Assembly: GCF_002964975.1 (NCBI RefSeq)
Contig: NZ_PSZM01000024.1
Location: 93,815 to 157,814, forward strand
DNA from: Apibacter adventoris
GTDB taxonomy: Bacteria; Bacteroidota; Bacteroidia; Flavobacteriales; Weeksellaceae
DNA length: 64,000 bases
Direction: 5' to 3'
The notes under the pieces were generated by a model, which ran no database searches, was not told where the DNA came from, and saw only the letters and a list, made by a program, of their open reading frames with translations. The position numbers and the translations under genes were made by a program. Below are positions 1-8,484 of the stretch, piece after piece (position 1 is the first letter of the stretch; each line of letters opens with the position of its first letter).

Positions 1-1
1 A

Positions 2-1399
2 GACAGACCTTTATCTTTGGGATTAAATTCTCAATTGGTAAAAAACGCTAATGGACAATTAGAAGAAAAAGTATGGAAAAGTGGAGGAATGTATGACTCT
101 GCTATAAATAAAATTATTTTTTGGCTTGAAAAGGCGGTTACAGTGGCTGAGAATAAACCTCAGGCAGAAGCTCTTAAATTATTGATTCAATTTTACAAAA
201 CTGGAGATTTAAAAGTATGGGACGATTATAATATTGCTTGGTTACAGGCTACAGAAGGTAACATTGACTATATTAACGGGTTTATTGAAGTTTACAATGA
301 TCCTTTAGGACAGAAGGGATCTTATGAAACCATTATACAAATTAAAGATTTTGATATGTCTGCTAAAATGGAGGTAATTTCTAAAAATGCACAATGGTTT
401 GAGGATCATTCACCACTGAAACCTGAGCATAAAAAGAAAGAGGTGGTAGGAGTAACTTATAAAACGGTAATTGTAGCCTCAGAAGCTGGAGATTCCTCGC
501 CAAGTACTCCCATAGGAGTAAATTTGCCTAATGCAGATTGGATACGTGCAGAATATGGATCTAAATCGGTTTCTTTAGGGAATATAATAGATGCATATAA
601 TATGGCAGGAGGAACAGAAAAATTAAAAGAATTTGCTTATGATGAAGAGGAGTTTGAATTGTCTAAAAAATATGGGGAGTTGGCTGATAAATTACATACA
701 GCTCTTCATGAAGTAGTAGGACATGCTTCGGGACAAATTAATAAAGGTATAGGGACTCCTAAGGAAACATTAAAAAGTTATGCCTCAACTTTAGAGGAAG
801 GACGTGCAGATTTAGTTGGGTTATATTATTTGTATGACCCTAAATTACAGGAATTAGGGTTAGTAGAAGATTGGGAAAAAGTTGGTAAAACGGCATATAA
901 TGATTATATACGTAATGGCTTGATGACACAATTAGTGCGAATAGAACCTGGGAAAGATATAGAAGAAGCTCATATGAGAAATAGACAGTGGGTGAGTGCT
1001 TGGGTATATGAAAAGGGAAAAGATGAAAAAGTAATAGAAAAAATTGTAAAGAACGGAAAAACCTATTTTAAAATTAATGATTATAAAAAGCTGCATAAAT
1101 TATTTGGTGACTTATTACGTGAAACACAGAGAATAAAATCAGAAGGTGATTATGAAGCCGGTAAGGATTTAGTAGAAACTTATGGAGTTAAAGTAGATCC
1201 GGCTTTACATAAAGAAATATTAGAAAGAAATGCTAAATTTAATACAGCAGCCTATAAAGGATTTATTAATCCGATTTTAACCCCTAAAGTAAATGTTAAA
1301 GGAGAAATTATAGATATAGAAATTGTATATCCGAAAACATTTGCAGAACAAATGTTGTATTATTCAGAAAATTACGGTTTTTTACCTTTAAATAATTAA
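2..1399 (+). CDS. Dipeptidyl peptidase III (M49), 5' end outside the window
   Basis: This is a zinc exopeptidase that removes dipeptides from the N-terminus of peptides. The zinc/catalytic motif HEVVGH is encoded at 707-724 and the second zinc-ligand motif EEGRAD at 794-811; the family pattern is HExxGH followed by EExRA(E/D). The frame is open to the window edge, and the first possible start (TTG at 17) lies inside conserved-looking sequence, so the gene begins upstream. About 466 residues are visible; full-length bacterial members usually have about 650-700. It is followed by a bidirectional terminator and converges on the next gene. The family is clear. Whether the protein is exported cannot be seen because the N-terminus is missing. 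Confidence 0.88.
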   Translation, partial: DRPLSLGLNSQLVKNANGQLEEKVWKSGGMYDSAINKIIFWLEKAVTVAENKPQAEALKLLIQFYKTGDLKVWDDYNIAWLQATEGNIDYINGFIEVYNDPLGQKGSYETIIQIKDFDMSAKMEVISKNAQWFEDHSPLKPEHKKKEVVGVTYKTVIVASEAGDSSPSTPIGVNLPNADWIRAEYGSKSVSLGNIIDAYNMAGGTEKLKEFAYDEEEFELSKKYGELADKLHTALHEVVGHASGQINKGIGTPKETLKSYASTLEEGRADLVGLYYLYDPKLQELGLVEDWEKVGKTAYNDYIRNGLMTQLVRIEPGKDIEEAHMRNRQWVSAWVYEKGKDEKVIEKIVKNGKTYFKINDYKKLHKLFGDLLRETQRIKSEGDYEAGKDLVETYGVKVDPALHKEILERNAKFNTAAYKGFINPILTPKVNVKGEIIDIEIVYPKTFAEQMLYYSENYGFLPLNN

Positions 1400-1413
1400 T
1401 ATTATATACTTTA

Positions 1414-1447
1414 TAAAAAAAGCAGTCTTAAATGACTGCTTTTTTTA
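1414..1447. terminator. Bidirectional intrinsic terminator
   Basis: The stem is AGCAGTC (1421-1427) with GACTGCT (1434-1440) around a 6-nt loop, flanked by an A-run on the left and a T-run on the right. It can therefore end transcription of both convergent genes on either side. Confidence 0.85.
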
Positions 1448-2533
1448 TATGCTGGATAAATTAATTACAACATATTCGGATTGAGTCCCTATTCTAAATT
1501 TTCCACCCCATATACCGATTCCAGAACTTACATAAATATTAGTATTACCTTTTTTCTTATAGCCATGTGATACTTCATAAAGTTTATCTGTAATCCAGGA
1601 TATAGGCCAAACTTGTCCTCTATGAGTATGTCCTGATAATTGAATATCTATTCCGTTTTTTTGAGATTCTTCTAAACCATAAGGTTGATGATCCAATAAA
1701 ATAATGGGTTGAGAGGAATCTATATTTTTTATTACCTCTTTTAAGGTTTTTCTATGGCTATTCGTTTTATCATCCCTACCTATAAGATAAAAAATACCTT
1801 CTATATCCACATAAGAATCTCTTAGAAGATGCACATTAGTCTTTTCTAAAAATTTTATACTGGAATCAATACCCGAAATATATTCATGATTTCCTAAACA
1901 GGCGTAAATACCTAAAGGGGCATGAAATTTATTAAAATAAGGGGCTAGTTGGTAATAATATAAAGGATTTACGTTATTGTCAATAATATCACCGGGAATG
2001 AGTAAAATATCAGCTTTTTCCTGATTTATCAATTGTATCCATTCATTCAATTCTTTGCTATTAATAGTATATCCTAAATGTAAATCACTAATAGCAACAA
2101 TTTTTATATTCTTCTTCAGGGGTTTATTTATAGCTATATTTAATTCAACCCTTTTCTTTTTTTTATAATTTATGTTTCCACAATAAAATATTGAAAATAA
2201 ACAAATCAAAGCTAACCCTACGTTCATCCAGAGAGGTATTGGATATAAGTAATAGATAACTAAATCCAATATCCCAAAAATTAATATGGCATATATAAGA
2301 ATAAAAATCCAGGATGTTCCTAATGTATATAAAAAAGTAATACTCTTAATAGTTAATTTTTTAGGAATAATTAAAACCGGTAAAATTGAAAAAGATATAA
2401 ATATAGATAAAACCACTAAAAGTATATATATTACTGAATATCGTATAGGAACTAAATTATAAAAATGACTAAACACATAATAATTAGCTCCTATGTAAAT
2501 AACGAGTAATAAAAAAAAACGTATTAATTTCAA
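1445..2533 (-). CDS. Membrane-anchored metallophosphoesterase (YkuE/YaeI-like)
   Basis: This is a calcineurin-like phosphoesterase of 362 residues, predicted to be a two-metal phosphohydrolase. Four or so hydrophobic segments fill the first ~125 residues. The soluble domain follows with all five family motifs in order: SDLHLG, GDIIDN, GNHE, the LDHQP histidine, and GHTHRGQ near residue 300. That anchor-plus-domain layout is that of YkuE/YaeI-type proteins, some of which act on lipid-linked phosphates; the substrate here is unknown. It starts 20 bp after glmM on the same strand and is probably the last gene of the tlpA-like/glmM operon. Its 3' end runs into the shared terminator. Confidence 0.85.
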   Translation of the reverse strand: MKLIRFFLLLVIYIGANYYVFSHFYNLVPIRYSVIYILLVVLSIFISFSILPVLIIPKKLTIKSITFLYTLGTSWIFILIYAILIFGILDLVIYYLYPIPLWMNVGLALICLFSIFYCGNINYKKKKRVELNIAINKPLKKNIKIVAISDLHLGYTINSKELNEWIQLINQEKADILLIPGDIIDNNVNPLYYYQLAPYFNKFHAPLGIYACLGNHEYISGIDSSIKFLEKTNVHLLRDSYVDIEGIFYLIGRDDKTNSHRKTLKEVIKNIDSSQPIILLDHQPYGLEESQKNGIDIQLSGHTHRGQVWPISWITDKLYEVSHGYKKKGNTNIYVSSGIGIWGGKFRIGTQSEYVVINLSSI

Positions 2534-2553
2534 TTTTGTAGTAAGAAATAAAA

Positions 2554-3936
2554 TTAAGAAATATTTTTTATTTCTTCAATGAATTGATCGGCTAACTGAT
2601 CTGCTTCATTTTGAGATAATGCTTCAGTATATATACGAATAATAGGCTCTGTATTCGATTTACGTAAATGCACCCAATATTTAGGGAAATCAATCTTTAA
2701 CCCATCTATTGTAGAAATATTTTCATTTTTATATTTTTCTGTTAATTTTTCCAGAATAGAATCAGTATTTACTTCAGGATTTAAATCTATTTTTTTCTTT
2801 CCCATGTAATACGAAGGGTAAGTATTTCTTAAAGATTTACATGAAATTCCTTTTTCAGCAAGGAAAGTAAGGAATAAAGCAATACCTACTAAAGAATCCC
2901 TGCCATAGTGTAATTCAGGGAAAATAATTCCTCCGTTTCCTTCACCGCCTATTTTAGCATGCAATTCTTTCATTTTAGTAACCACATTTACTTCTCCTAC
3001 TGCCGAAGCCGCATAAGGTTGTTTATATGATTCAGAAATATCTTTTAATGCTCTGGAAGAAGAAAGATTTGAAACAGTAGCTGAAGGAGTTTTTGATAAT
3101 ATATAATCAGCAACGGCCACTAAGGTATATTCTTCTCCAAACATTGAACCATCTTCACATATTAAAGCTAAACGATCTACATCCGGGTCTACGACAATAC
3201 CTAAATCAGCTTTTTCTTTAGGTACTTTTTTCATAATATCCTGTAAATTTACTTCTAAAGGTTCCGGATTGTGAGGGAAATGTCCATTCGGTTCACAGTA
3301 TAGTTTTATAACTTCAACGCCTAGTTGTTCTAAAAGTGGAATTACAGATATGCCTCCGGTAGAGTTTACAGCATCTACTACGATCTTAAATTTTGCCTTT
3401 TTAATAGCTTCGGGATTAACCAAAGGGAGAGATAATATTTTTTTAATATGATAGTCAATACCTGAAGAATTTTGAGAATATGAACCTAGGTGATCCACAT
3501 CAACAAAATCAAAATCTTCATTGTCTGCAATATCCAATAGCATTTCTCCTTCTTCTTTCGATATAAATTCTCCTTTATTATTTAATAATTTTAAAGCATT
3601 CCATTGTTTAGGATTATGGCTTGCGGTTAAAATTATTCCACCATCAGCCTTAAGATGAGTAACCATGACTTCTACAGTAGGGGTAGTAGAAAGACCTAAA
3701 TCCACTACATCAATTCCTGTTCCTTGTAAAGTAGAGGCAACTAAATTAGAAATCATTTGCCCCGATAAACGGGCATCTCTACCAATTACAACTTTTATAG
3801 ATTCATTATTAGAATTTCTTTTTAGCCAAGTGCCATATGCAGAGGCAAATTTGACGGTATCTACCGGAGTGAGGTTTTCATTTACTTTTCCGCCGATAGT
3901 TCCTCGGATACCAGATATGCTTTTGATCAATGACAT
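2554..3936 (-). CDS. glmM: Phosphoglucosamine mutase
   Basis: The protein (460 residues) belongs to the alpha-D-phosphohexomutase family and is expected to convert glucosamine-6-phosphate to glucosamine-1-phosphate on the way to UDP-GlcNAc, in the cytoplasm. The phosphoserine loop TASHNP places the catalytic serine at residue 106. The metal loop DPDVDR (Asp250, Asp252, Asp254) and the sugar-binding GEGNGG region follow, and the C-terminal phosphate-binding RKSNTEP closes the protein. Length is normal for Bacteroidota GlmM. A phosphomannomutase/phosphoglucomutase role cannot be excluded from motifs alone. GlmS, which makes its substrate, is encoded at 36857-38701. Only 11 bp separate it from the upstream lipoprotein gene. 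Confidence 0.85.
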   Translation of the reverse strand: MSLIKSISGIRGTIGGKVNENLTPVDTVKFASAYGTWLKRNSNNESIKVVIGRDARLSGQMISNLVASTLQGTGIDVVDLGLSTTPTVEVMVTHLKADGGIILTASHNPKQWNALKLLNNKGEFISKEEGEMLLDIADNEDFDFVDVDHLGSYSQNSSGIDYHIKKILSLPLVNPEAIKKAKFKIVVDAVNSTGGISVIPLLEQLGVEVIKLYCEPNGHFPHNPEPLEVNLQDIMKKVPKEKADLGIVVDPDVDRLALICEDGSMFGEEYTLVAVADYILSKTPSATVSNLSSSRALKDISESYKQPYAASAVGEVNVVTKMKELHAKIGGEGNGGIIFPELHYGRDSLVGIALFLTFLAEKGISCKSLRNTYPSYYMGKKKIDLNPEVNTDSILEKLTEKYKNENISTIDGLKIDFPKYWVHLRKSNTEPIIRIYTEALSQNEADQLADQFIEEIKNIS

Positions 3937-3947
3937 AGTATATTAAA

Positions 3948-4517
3948 CTATTTTTTTGTTAAATATTCTTCTATTTTTTTATATAAAAAATTTTTGGAAA
4001 GATCTCCTAAAAATAATTCTCTGTTATTTTTTTTCTGAATAACTGTAATGGGTATTCCTAATTCTTTCATTTGAGGATCTAAGGTACCTATATTATCCAT
4101 TAAATCAGAAATATTTATATGATATAAATTTTTCATTTTATTTTTTTCTACAAATGGTATTACTTGAGTTTGAATTTCTTCTTCATTATTTACATTTACA
4201 AATGCAAATTTTACTTTTTTGTTTTTATACTTTTCTTGAAAATCCACAAAATCAGGTATTTCTTTAACACAAGGAGGACACCAGGTAGCCCAGTAATTAG
4301 TTATATAAACCGTATCACTATCTATATGAGCAAGGGTTTGTATTTTTTCAAAATTAGATTTTATAATATTGGTACGAGTATTTTTAATAGTTTTATTAGA
4401 AGTTGCTTCAAGTGAAAGAGAATCTGCCTTTTGTTGAGTTTCATTAGGTTTATCTTTGCAGGAAAAAGTAAAAAAAATAAAGCTAACAATAGATAAACCT
4501 ATGAGACAATTTTTCAT
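3948..4517 (-). CDS. Thioredoxin-like (TlpA-type) lipoprotein
   Basis: The N-terminus is a lipoprotein signal with the lipobox cysteine at residue 20 (TFSC). A thioredoxin fold follows, with the redox motif WATWCPPC at residues 75-83 and a cis-proline-type segment GIPITV near the end. It is likely a membrane-tethered periplasmic thiol-disulfide oxidoreductase; partner proteins are not identifiable. The length, 189 residues, is normal for the family. It heads a minus-strand operon with glmM and the phosphoesterase. A TAnnTTTG-type -7 box (TACTTTTG on the minus strand, 4539-4546) lies 22 bp before the start codon. Confidence 0.8.
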   Translation of the reverse strand: MKNCLIGLSIVSFIFFTFSCKDKPNETQQKADSLSLEATSNKTIKNTRTNIIKSNFEKIQTLAHIDSDTVYITNYWATWCPPCVKEIPDFVDFQEKYKNKKVKFAFVNVNNEEEIQTQVIPFVEKNKMKNLYHINISDLMDNIGTLDPQMKELGIPITVIQKKNNRELFLGDLSKNFLYKKIEEYLTKK

Positions 4518-4684
4518 TTTTTATTTATTTTAATGTAACAAAAGTAATAAATTTTGCTATATATTTTTTTAAGAATAGAATTACGAATTTCTACATACTA
4601 GAAAAGTTTTACATAAATCTTACTCCCCTGATAACTAAATTAAACTCATCAAAAATTTTTATCTTTGAAAAAAATAAGGTAATC

Positions 4685-4927
4685 ATGAAAAAAAATATTT
4701 TAGCTTTGGGTATACTTTCATTTAGCTTTTTTTCTTGTGGTGATACTTCCGGAGGAAATAAAAATATTTTACCCAAAGACTCAAAAGATATTGTAGAAAT
4801 AAAATCTAATTCTACTATAGAGAAAAAGGTTACGGATACACTAAAAAATCAAGATTCGTATCACTATAGGGAAAAAGAAAGTTCGGTAAAGGCAGATTCA
4901 ACGAAAGCTAATACCCAAACTAAATAA
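4685..4927 (+). CDS. Small lipoprotein, function unknown
   Basis: This is an 80-residue protein with a lipoprotein signal ending in FFSC (Cys18), followed by a low-complexity, Lys/Ser/Asp-rich tail without a recognisable domain. The first ~25 residues after Met are close to those of the next gene: both read SCGD-(T/N)-SGGNK after the cysteine. The two genes therefore share a leader, and this one lacks the globular domain. A -7 box TATCTTTG lies at 4660-4667, 18 bp before the start. It is probably co-transcribed with the downstream lipoprotein, 42 bp away. Confidence 0.65.
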   Translation: MKKNILALGILSFSFFSCGDTSGGNKNILPKDSKDIVEIKSNSTIEKKVTDTLKNQDSYHYREKESSVKADSTKANTQTK

Positions 4928-4969
4928 AACACACACAATTTTTTTAATTGAAATTATAAATTAAGATTT

Positions 4970-5587
4970 ATGAAAAATTTAATAGGGGGATTACTACTTT
5001 ACTCATTTGCTTTAATTTCTTGTGGAGATAATTCCGGAGGAAATAAAGGAGTAGTTGTAGAAAATAACAACTCCGAATCATCAAATACAGTTATTCCGGC
5101 CAAGGAATCTAGTTATACAAAAACATTACAGTGGACAGCTTACAAAATGAAAGAAAAAGTTCCTGTAATTGGAACTTTTAATTCAATTTCATTAACTAAT
5201 ACCCAAGAAGAAAAGCCTATTTTGGAATCTTTACAAGGTGCTAAGTTCTCATGTGATGGTACAACTGTATCAACAGGAGATACTGCAAGAGATGGTACTT
5301 TAACAGCATTCTTCTTTAAGCGTTTACAAGATACTACTATTCAAGGAAATTTTGGTAAATTTGAAAACAATAAAGTTCCTATAACCTTTATTTTAGATGG
5401 CAAAACAGTAACTAAAGTTTTTGATTATACTCTAAAAGGAAAGGAGTTAACCATTAAGGGGAGTATAGATATACTTAAAGATTTTGGTGCGGAAAAAGCA
5501 TTTACCAGCCTACATCGAGCCTGTTATGATTTACATGAAGGTAAAACCTGGACAGAAGTAGATATTATAGCAAAAATCTCTGAATAA
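4970..5587 (+). CDS. Lipoprotein with YceI-like domain
   Basis: The signal peptide ends at a lipobox (LISC, Cys18). The mature part from about residue 45 looks like the YceI lipocalin-like beta-barrel: an opening LQWTAYKM strand, a VIGTF turn, a central KFSCDGTTVSTGD..RDGTL segment, and the repeated beta strands FILDGKTVTKVFDYTLKGK. YceI proteins bind isoprenoid-type or other hydrophobic ligands; the ligand here is unknown. The protein has 205 residues and is anchored to a membrane by the lipid. Its leader is shared with the small lipoprotein just upstream. The domain call is moderate, as it rests on pattern rather than a catalytic motif. Confidence 0.65.
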   Translation: MKNLIGGLLLYSFALISCGDNSGGNKGVVVENNNSESSNTVIPAKESSYTKTLQWTAYKMKEKVPVIGTFNSISLTNTQEEKPILESLQGAKFSCDGTTVSTGDTARDGTLTAFFFKRLQDTTIQGNFGKFENNKVPITFILDGKTVTKVFDYTLKGKELTIKGSIDILKDFGAEKAFTSLHRACYDLHEGKTWTEVDIIAKISE

Positions 5588-5660
5588 TATTTAAATCAGA
5601 TAGATAGAATTCTATTTTAATTTAAAATGTAAATAAAAAATGTAATTTTTTTAACAAAAG

Positions 5661-5691
5661 TTTGTAAAATAAAAAAATGATTCTATCTTTG
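5661..5691 (+). promoter_or_regulatory. Consensus Bacteroidota promoter of the tRNA-Asp pair
   Basis: A -33 element TTTG (5661-5664) and a -7 element TATCTTTG (5684-5691) are separated by exactly 19 bp, which fits the primary sigma factor consensus of this phylum. The same layout stands before the 16S rRNA and tRNA-His genes in this window. Confidence 0.85.
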
Positions 5692-5735
5692 CACCACTCA
5701 AAAAAACACTTATTTATAGGTGAATTTAGGAAGGA

Positions 5736-5809
5736 GATCCGGTAGTTCAGTTGGTTAGAATGCCGCCCTGTCACGGCGGAGGTCGCGGGTTCGAGTCCCG
5801 TCCGGATCG
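5736..5809 (+). tRNA. tRNA-Asp (GTC), copy 1
   Basis: The cloverleaf is complete: acceptor GATCCGG/CCGGATC, D-arm from GTTC, anticodon stem CCGCC/GGCGG around CTGTCAC with anticodon GTC, T-arm GCGGG-TTCGAGT-CCCGT, and discriminator G. CCA is not encoded. Confidence 0.95.
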
Positions 5810-5835
5810 CAGTAAATTTTGCATTTATCTCTAAA

Positions 5836-5909
5836 GGTGTGGTAGTTCAGCTGGTTAGAATACCTGCCTGTCACGCAGGGGGTCGCGGGTTCGAGTCCCG
5901 TCCATACCG
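5836..5909 (+). tRNA. tRNA-Asp (GTC), copy 2
   Basis: This is a second tRNA with anticodon GTC in a CCTGC/GCAGG stem. The acceptor is GGTGTGG/CCATACC with one G-T pair, and the discriminator is G. The D-arm and T-arm match copy 1 closely, while the acceptor and anticodon stems differ. It is transcribed with copy 1, only 26 bp away. The decayed integrase gene begins 274 bp after it. Confidence 0.95.
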
Positions 5910-5947
5910 CTTAAAAGACTGACAATCAGTCGAATACGAAGACAAGA

Positions 5948-5980
5948 AGCTTGTAAAGTAGCACTTTACGGGCTTTTTTT
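5948..5980 (+). terminator. Intrinsic terminator after the tRNA-Asp pair
   Basis: A 12-bp stem with two G-T pairs (5948-5959 with 5962-5973) is followed by a run of T to 5980. It closes the tRNA transcript. Confidence 0.8.
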
Positions 5981-6183
5981 ATTTTTCTTTAGGACACACT
6001 AAAGTCATCAAAAAGCCAAAGTCGGACAGAGTTCCGTTACCAAATCATTACCTATTTTTCAAAAATTTAAATAAGTAACGAATGTCGCGATAAGGCGTTG
6101 ATTTGTCGCTAATTGGCGTAGCAGAAATACCTCATATGAGATCACAAGAACGTAATTTTGTAATTTTCTAAAATGAGTTAATT

Positions 6184-6393
6184 ATGCATAGTACATTTAA
6201 AATTCTTTTCTACATCAAAAAGAATGCGATTAAGAGTAACGGGAAAGCTCCCATAATGGCAAGAATAACCTTGAATGGAGAAATTTCCCAGTTTAGTGTG
6301 AAATGCGAAATTGATCCCGCAGAATGGAACCTAAAAGCAGGAAAGGCAAATGGCAGATCCGCAAATGCCATAAAGCTGAATGGATTGTTAGAT
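6184..6393 (+). pseudogene. Tyrosine-recombinase (element integrase), N-terminal fragment only
   Basis: About 70 residues resemble the arm-type DNA-binding N-terminal domain of Bacteroidota conjugative-transposon integrases: STFKILFYIKKN, then an isoleucine-rich beta strand, GEISQFSVKCEIDPAEW, and a KANGRSANAIKLNGLLD helix. The catalytic Arg-His-Arg-Tyr part is absent. At about 6388-6396 the sequence switches into traG in another frame, so the last ~20 codons of the open frame are out-of-frame traG. Non-coding sequence at 5981-6183 has the look of an element end leading into int. Placement next to a tRNA is usual for such integrases. Base composition is richer in GC than the flanks. Confidence 0.75.
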
Positions 6394-7801
6394 ATATTGT
6401 ACTGGGTACTCCCGGTTCGGGTAAGTCATACGCCGTTGTTAATCAGTATATGAAACAACAGATTGAAAAAGGATTCTCTATGTACGTGTATGATTTCAAG
6501 TTTCCAGACTTATCAATGATTGCTTACAACCATTTACTAAACAATTAATTAGGCTACAAGAAAGTACCGACCTTTTATGTGATAAACTTCGACGATCCTT
6601 CCCGTTCGCACCGATGCAACCCGATTAATCCGTCCTTTATGGACGACATTTCGGACGCATACGAAAGTGCTTATACCATAATGCTTAACTTGAATAAAAC
6701 GTGGGTGCAGAAGCAAGGCGATTTCTTTGTAGAATCTCCGATTATCCTATTTGCTTCTATAATATGGTATCTCCGAATTTATCAGGACGGAAAGTATTGT
6801 ACGTTCCCACACGCGATTGAGTTCCTGAATAAACGCTACGAAGATATATTTCCGATTCTCACCTCATATCCCGAACTCGAAAACTATTTAAGTTCCTTTA
6901 TGGATGCGAGGCTTGGAGGGGCAGCAGATCAATTGATGGGACAGATAAACAGTGCGAAAATTCCGCTATCGAGGATGGTTTTGCCACAGTTATACTGGGT
7001 TATGAGTGGCGATGAATTTTCATTGGATATAAACAATCCCGATGATCCGAAAGTATTGGTTGTAGGTAATAATCCTGACCGTCAGAATATTTAATTTACG
7101 GTGCAGCTCTGGGATAGTACAACTCTCGTATTGTGAAGCTCATCAACAAAAAAGGTCAGCTAAAAAGTTCGTTTGTAATTGATGAGTTGCCCACAATTTA
7201 TTTTAAGGGACTAGATAACCTGATAGCAACTGCACGTAGTAATAAGGTTGCCGTACTGTTGGGATTTCAGGACTTTTCCCAATTAACAAGGGACTATGGA
7301 GATAAAGAAGCTAAAGTCGTGATGAACACGGTCGGCAATATTTTCTCTGGTCGAGTCGTGGGAGAAACAGCAAAAACGCTTTCCGACAGGTTTGGAAAGG
7401 TATTACAGAAACGCCAAAGTATGAGTATTACCCGAAGTGATAAAACGACCTCTATCAGCACACAAATGGACAGCCTGATACCACCGTCTAAAATCTCCAA
7501 TCTGACACAAGGTATATTTGTCGGAGCTATTGCGGACAATTTCGACGAACGTATCGAGCAAAAGATTTTTCATTGCGAAATTGTTGTAGATAATGCAAAG
7601 GTAGCCGCCGAAACTAAGGCGTATCAACCTATCCCTGTTATTACCGATTTTACAGATGAAAACGGAGAAAATAAAATGAAAGAACGAATACAACTCAACT
7701 ATAATCGTATAAAAGAGGAAGTTAAGCTAATAGTTGCTGATGAATTGGAGCGAATCAAGAATGACCTGGCATTGGCCCATTTGTTGCAACAAGGGGAATA
7801 A
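6390..7801 (+). pseudogene. traG: traG/virD4-type conjugation coupling ATPase, 5'-truncated and broken
   Basis: This is the C-terminal two thirds of a TraG-type type IV coupling protein, the hexameric ATPase that feeds DNA to a conjugation channel. The Walker A segment GTPGSGKS is encoded at 6405-6428, immediately after the fusion point. Conserved blocks then run YVYDFKFPDL, NFDDPSRSHRCNPI, LFASIIWYL, VLVVGNNPDRQNI, FVIDELPTIYFKGLDNLIATARSNKV and LLGFQDFSQL (Walker B region). Three lesions are visible: an in-frame TAA at 6546-6548, a 5-bp tandem duplication ATTTA at 7089-7098 that shifts the frame, and an in-frame TAG at 7115-7117. The remaining frame to 7801 is intact. It cannot make a working protein. 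Confidence 0.88.
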
Positions 7802-7812
7802 TTAATTTTACG

Positions 7813-8361
7813 CTAAAAAACCACAACTTTAAACTCGTTTTGATTAAGGTTGTGGTTTTTAGTACATATCATTTCATCATTCAAAATAGCATCAAAATAA
7901 CAAGCTAAATTTGTGGAAATTTTTTCAAAAACATTAGGAATGAAAGGAGCAATACTTTCGACAGTTAGTAGTCTATCTCTTGGATAGTTGTGATATTGAT
8001 GGAGATAAAGAATTATATCAAACTGCTCGGAGAAATCTAATTTAATAAACGGATTTTTAGTTTCATAATTATGAAAATCTGACAAATGAATAAAACCGCA
8101 CTCTAATTTATAAACATAGCTTATATAACCTTTCAATTCATTCGCTTTGTTTACCATATCTTTATCTGTAACTTGCTTCCATTTGCCGTTATGTGTTATA
8201 ATAGTCCATTTATCCCCAGATAGCGTCTGTGTCATCAATCTTTCTCTTTCTGTGAAATCCGCTATTCTCCCTAAATACATAACTCGGATAAAAGAGTCAA
8301 GTTCTTCTCTCAATGTTGAAATACATTTTCCTATTCGTTTCTTATCAAAGTCATCCTTCAA
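7813..8361 (-). CDS. Conserved-looking hypothetical protein, start uncertain
   Basis: The family is not recognised with a name. The protein is about 182 residues, mixed charged/aromatic, with no signal peptide or membrane segment. It reads as a helical cytoplasmic protein with a segment GFIHLSDFHNYETKNPF in the middle. The given start is a TTG, but the frame stays open upstream to 8442 (a TAG at 8443-8445) and encodes protein-like sequence (RIRQQFIKLIQRRSKENAE), so the true N-terminus may be longer or lost; no ATG is available there. It lies directly after, and on the same strand as, the 309-residue membrane protein gene, and faces the traG remnant, which suggests it arrived as element cargo. 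Confidence 0.5.
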   Translation of the reverse strand: MKDDFDKKRIGKCISTLREELDSFIRVMYLGRIADFTERERLMTQTLSGDKWTIITHNGKWKQVTDKDMVNKANELKGYISYVYKLECGFIHLSDFHNYETKNPFIKLDFSEQFDIILYLHQYHNYPRDRLLTVESIAPFIPNVFEKISTNLACYFDAILNDEMICTKNHNLNQNEFKVVVF

Positions 8362-8484
8362 TGATTCTGCATTTTCCTTACTCCGTCGTTGAATTAACTT
8401 AATAAATTGTTGTCTTATTCTTGCTATTTTTCGGTATCTTTTCTAAGCCGATATTAATAGTAATAAATGTTATTGACTAATGTT

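Noticed and set aside
3665..3946. Plus-strand open frame opposite glmM
   Set aside because: It lies fully inside the clear glmM frame and has no domain, signal or start context; it is a shadow.
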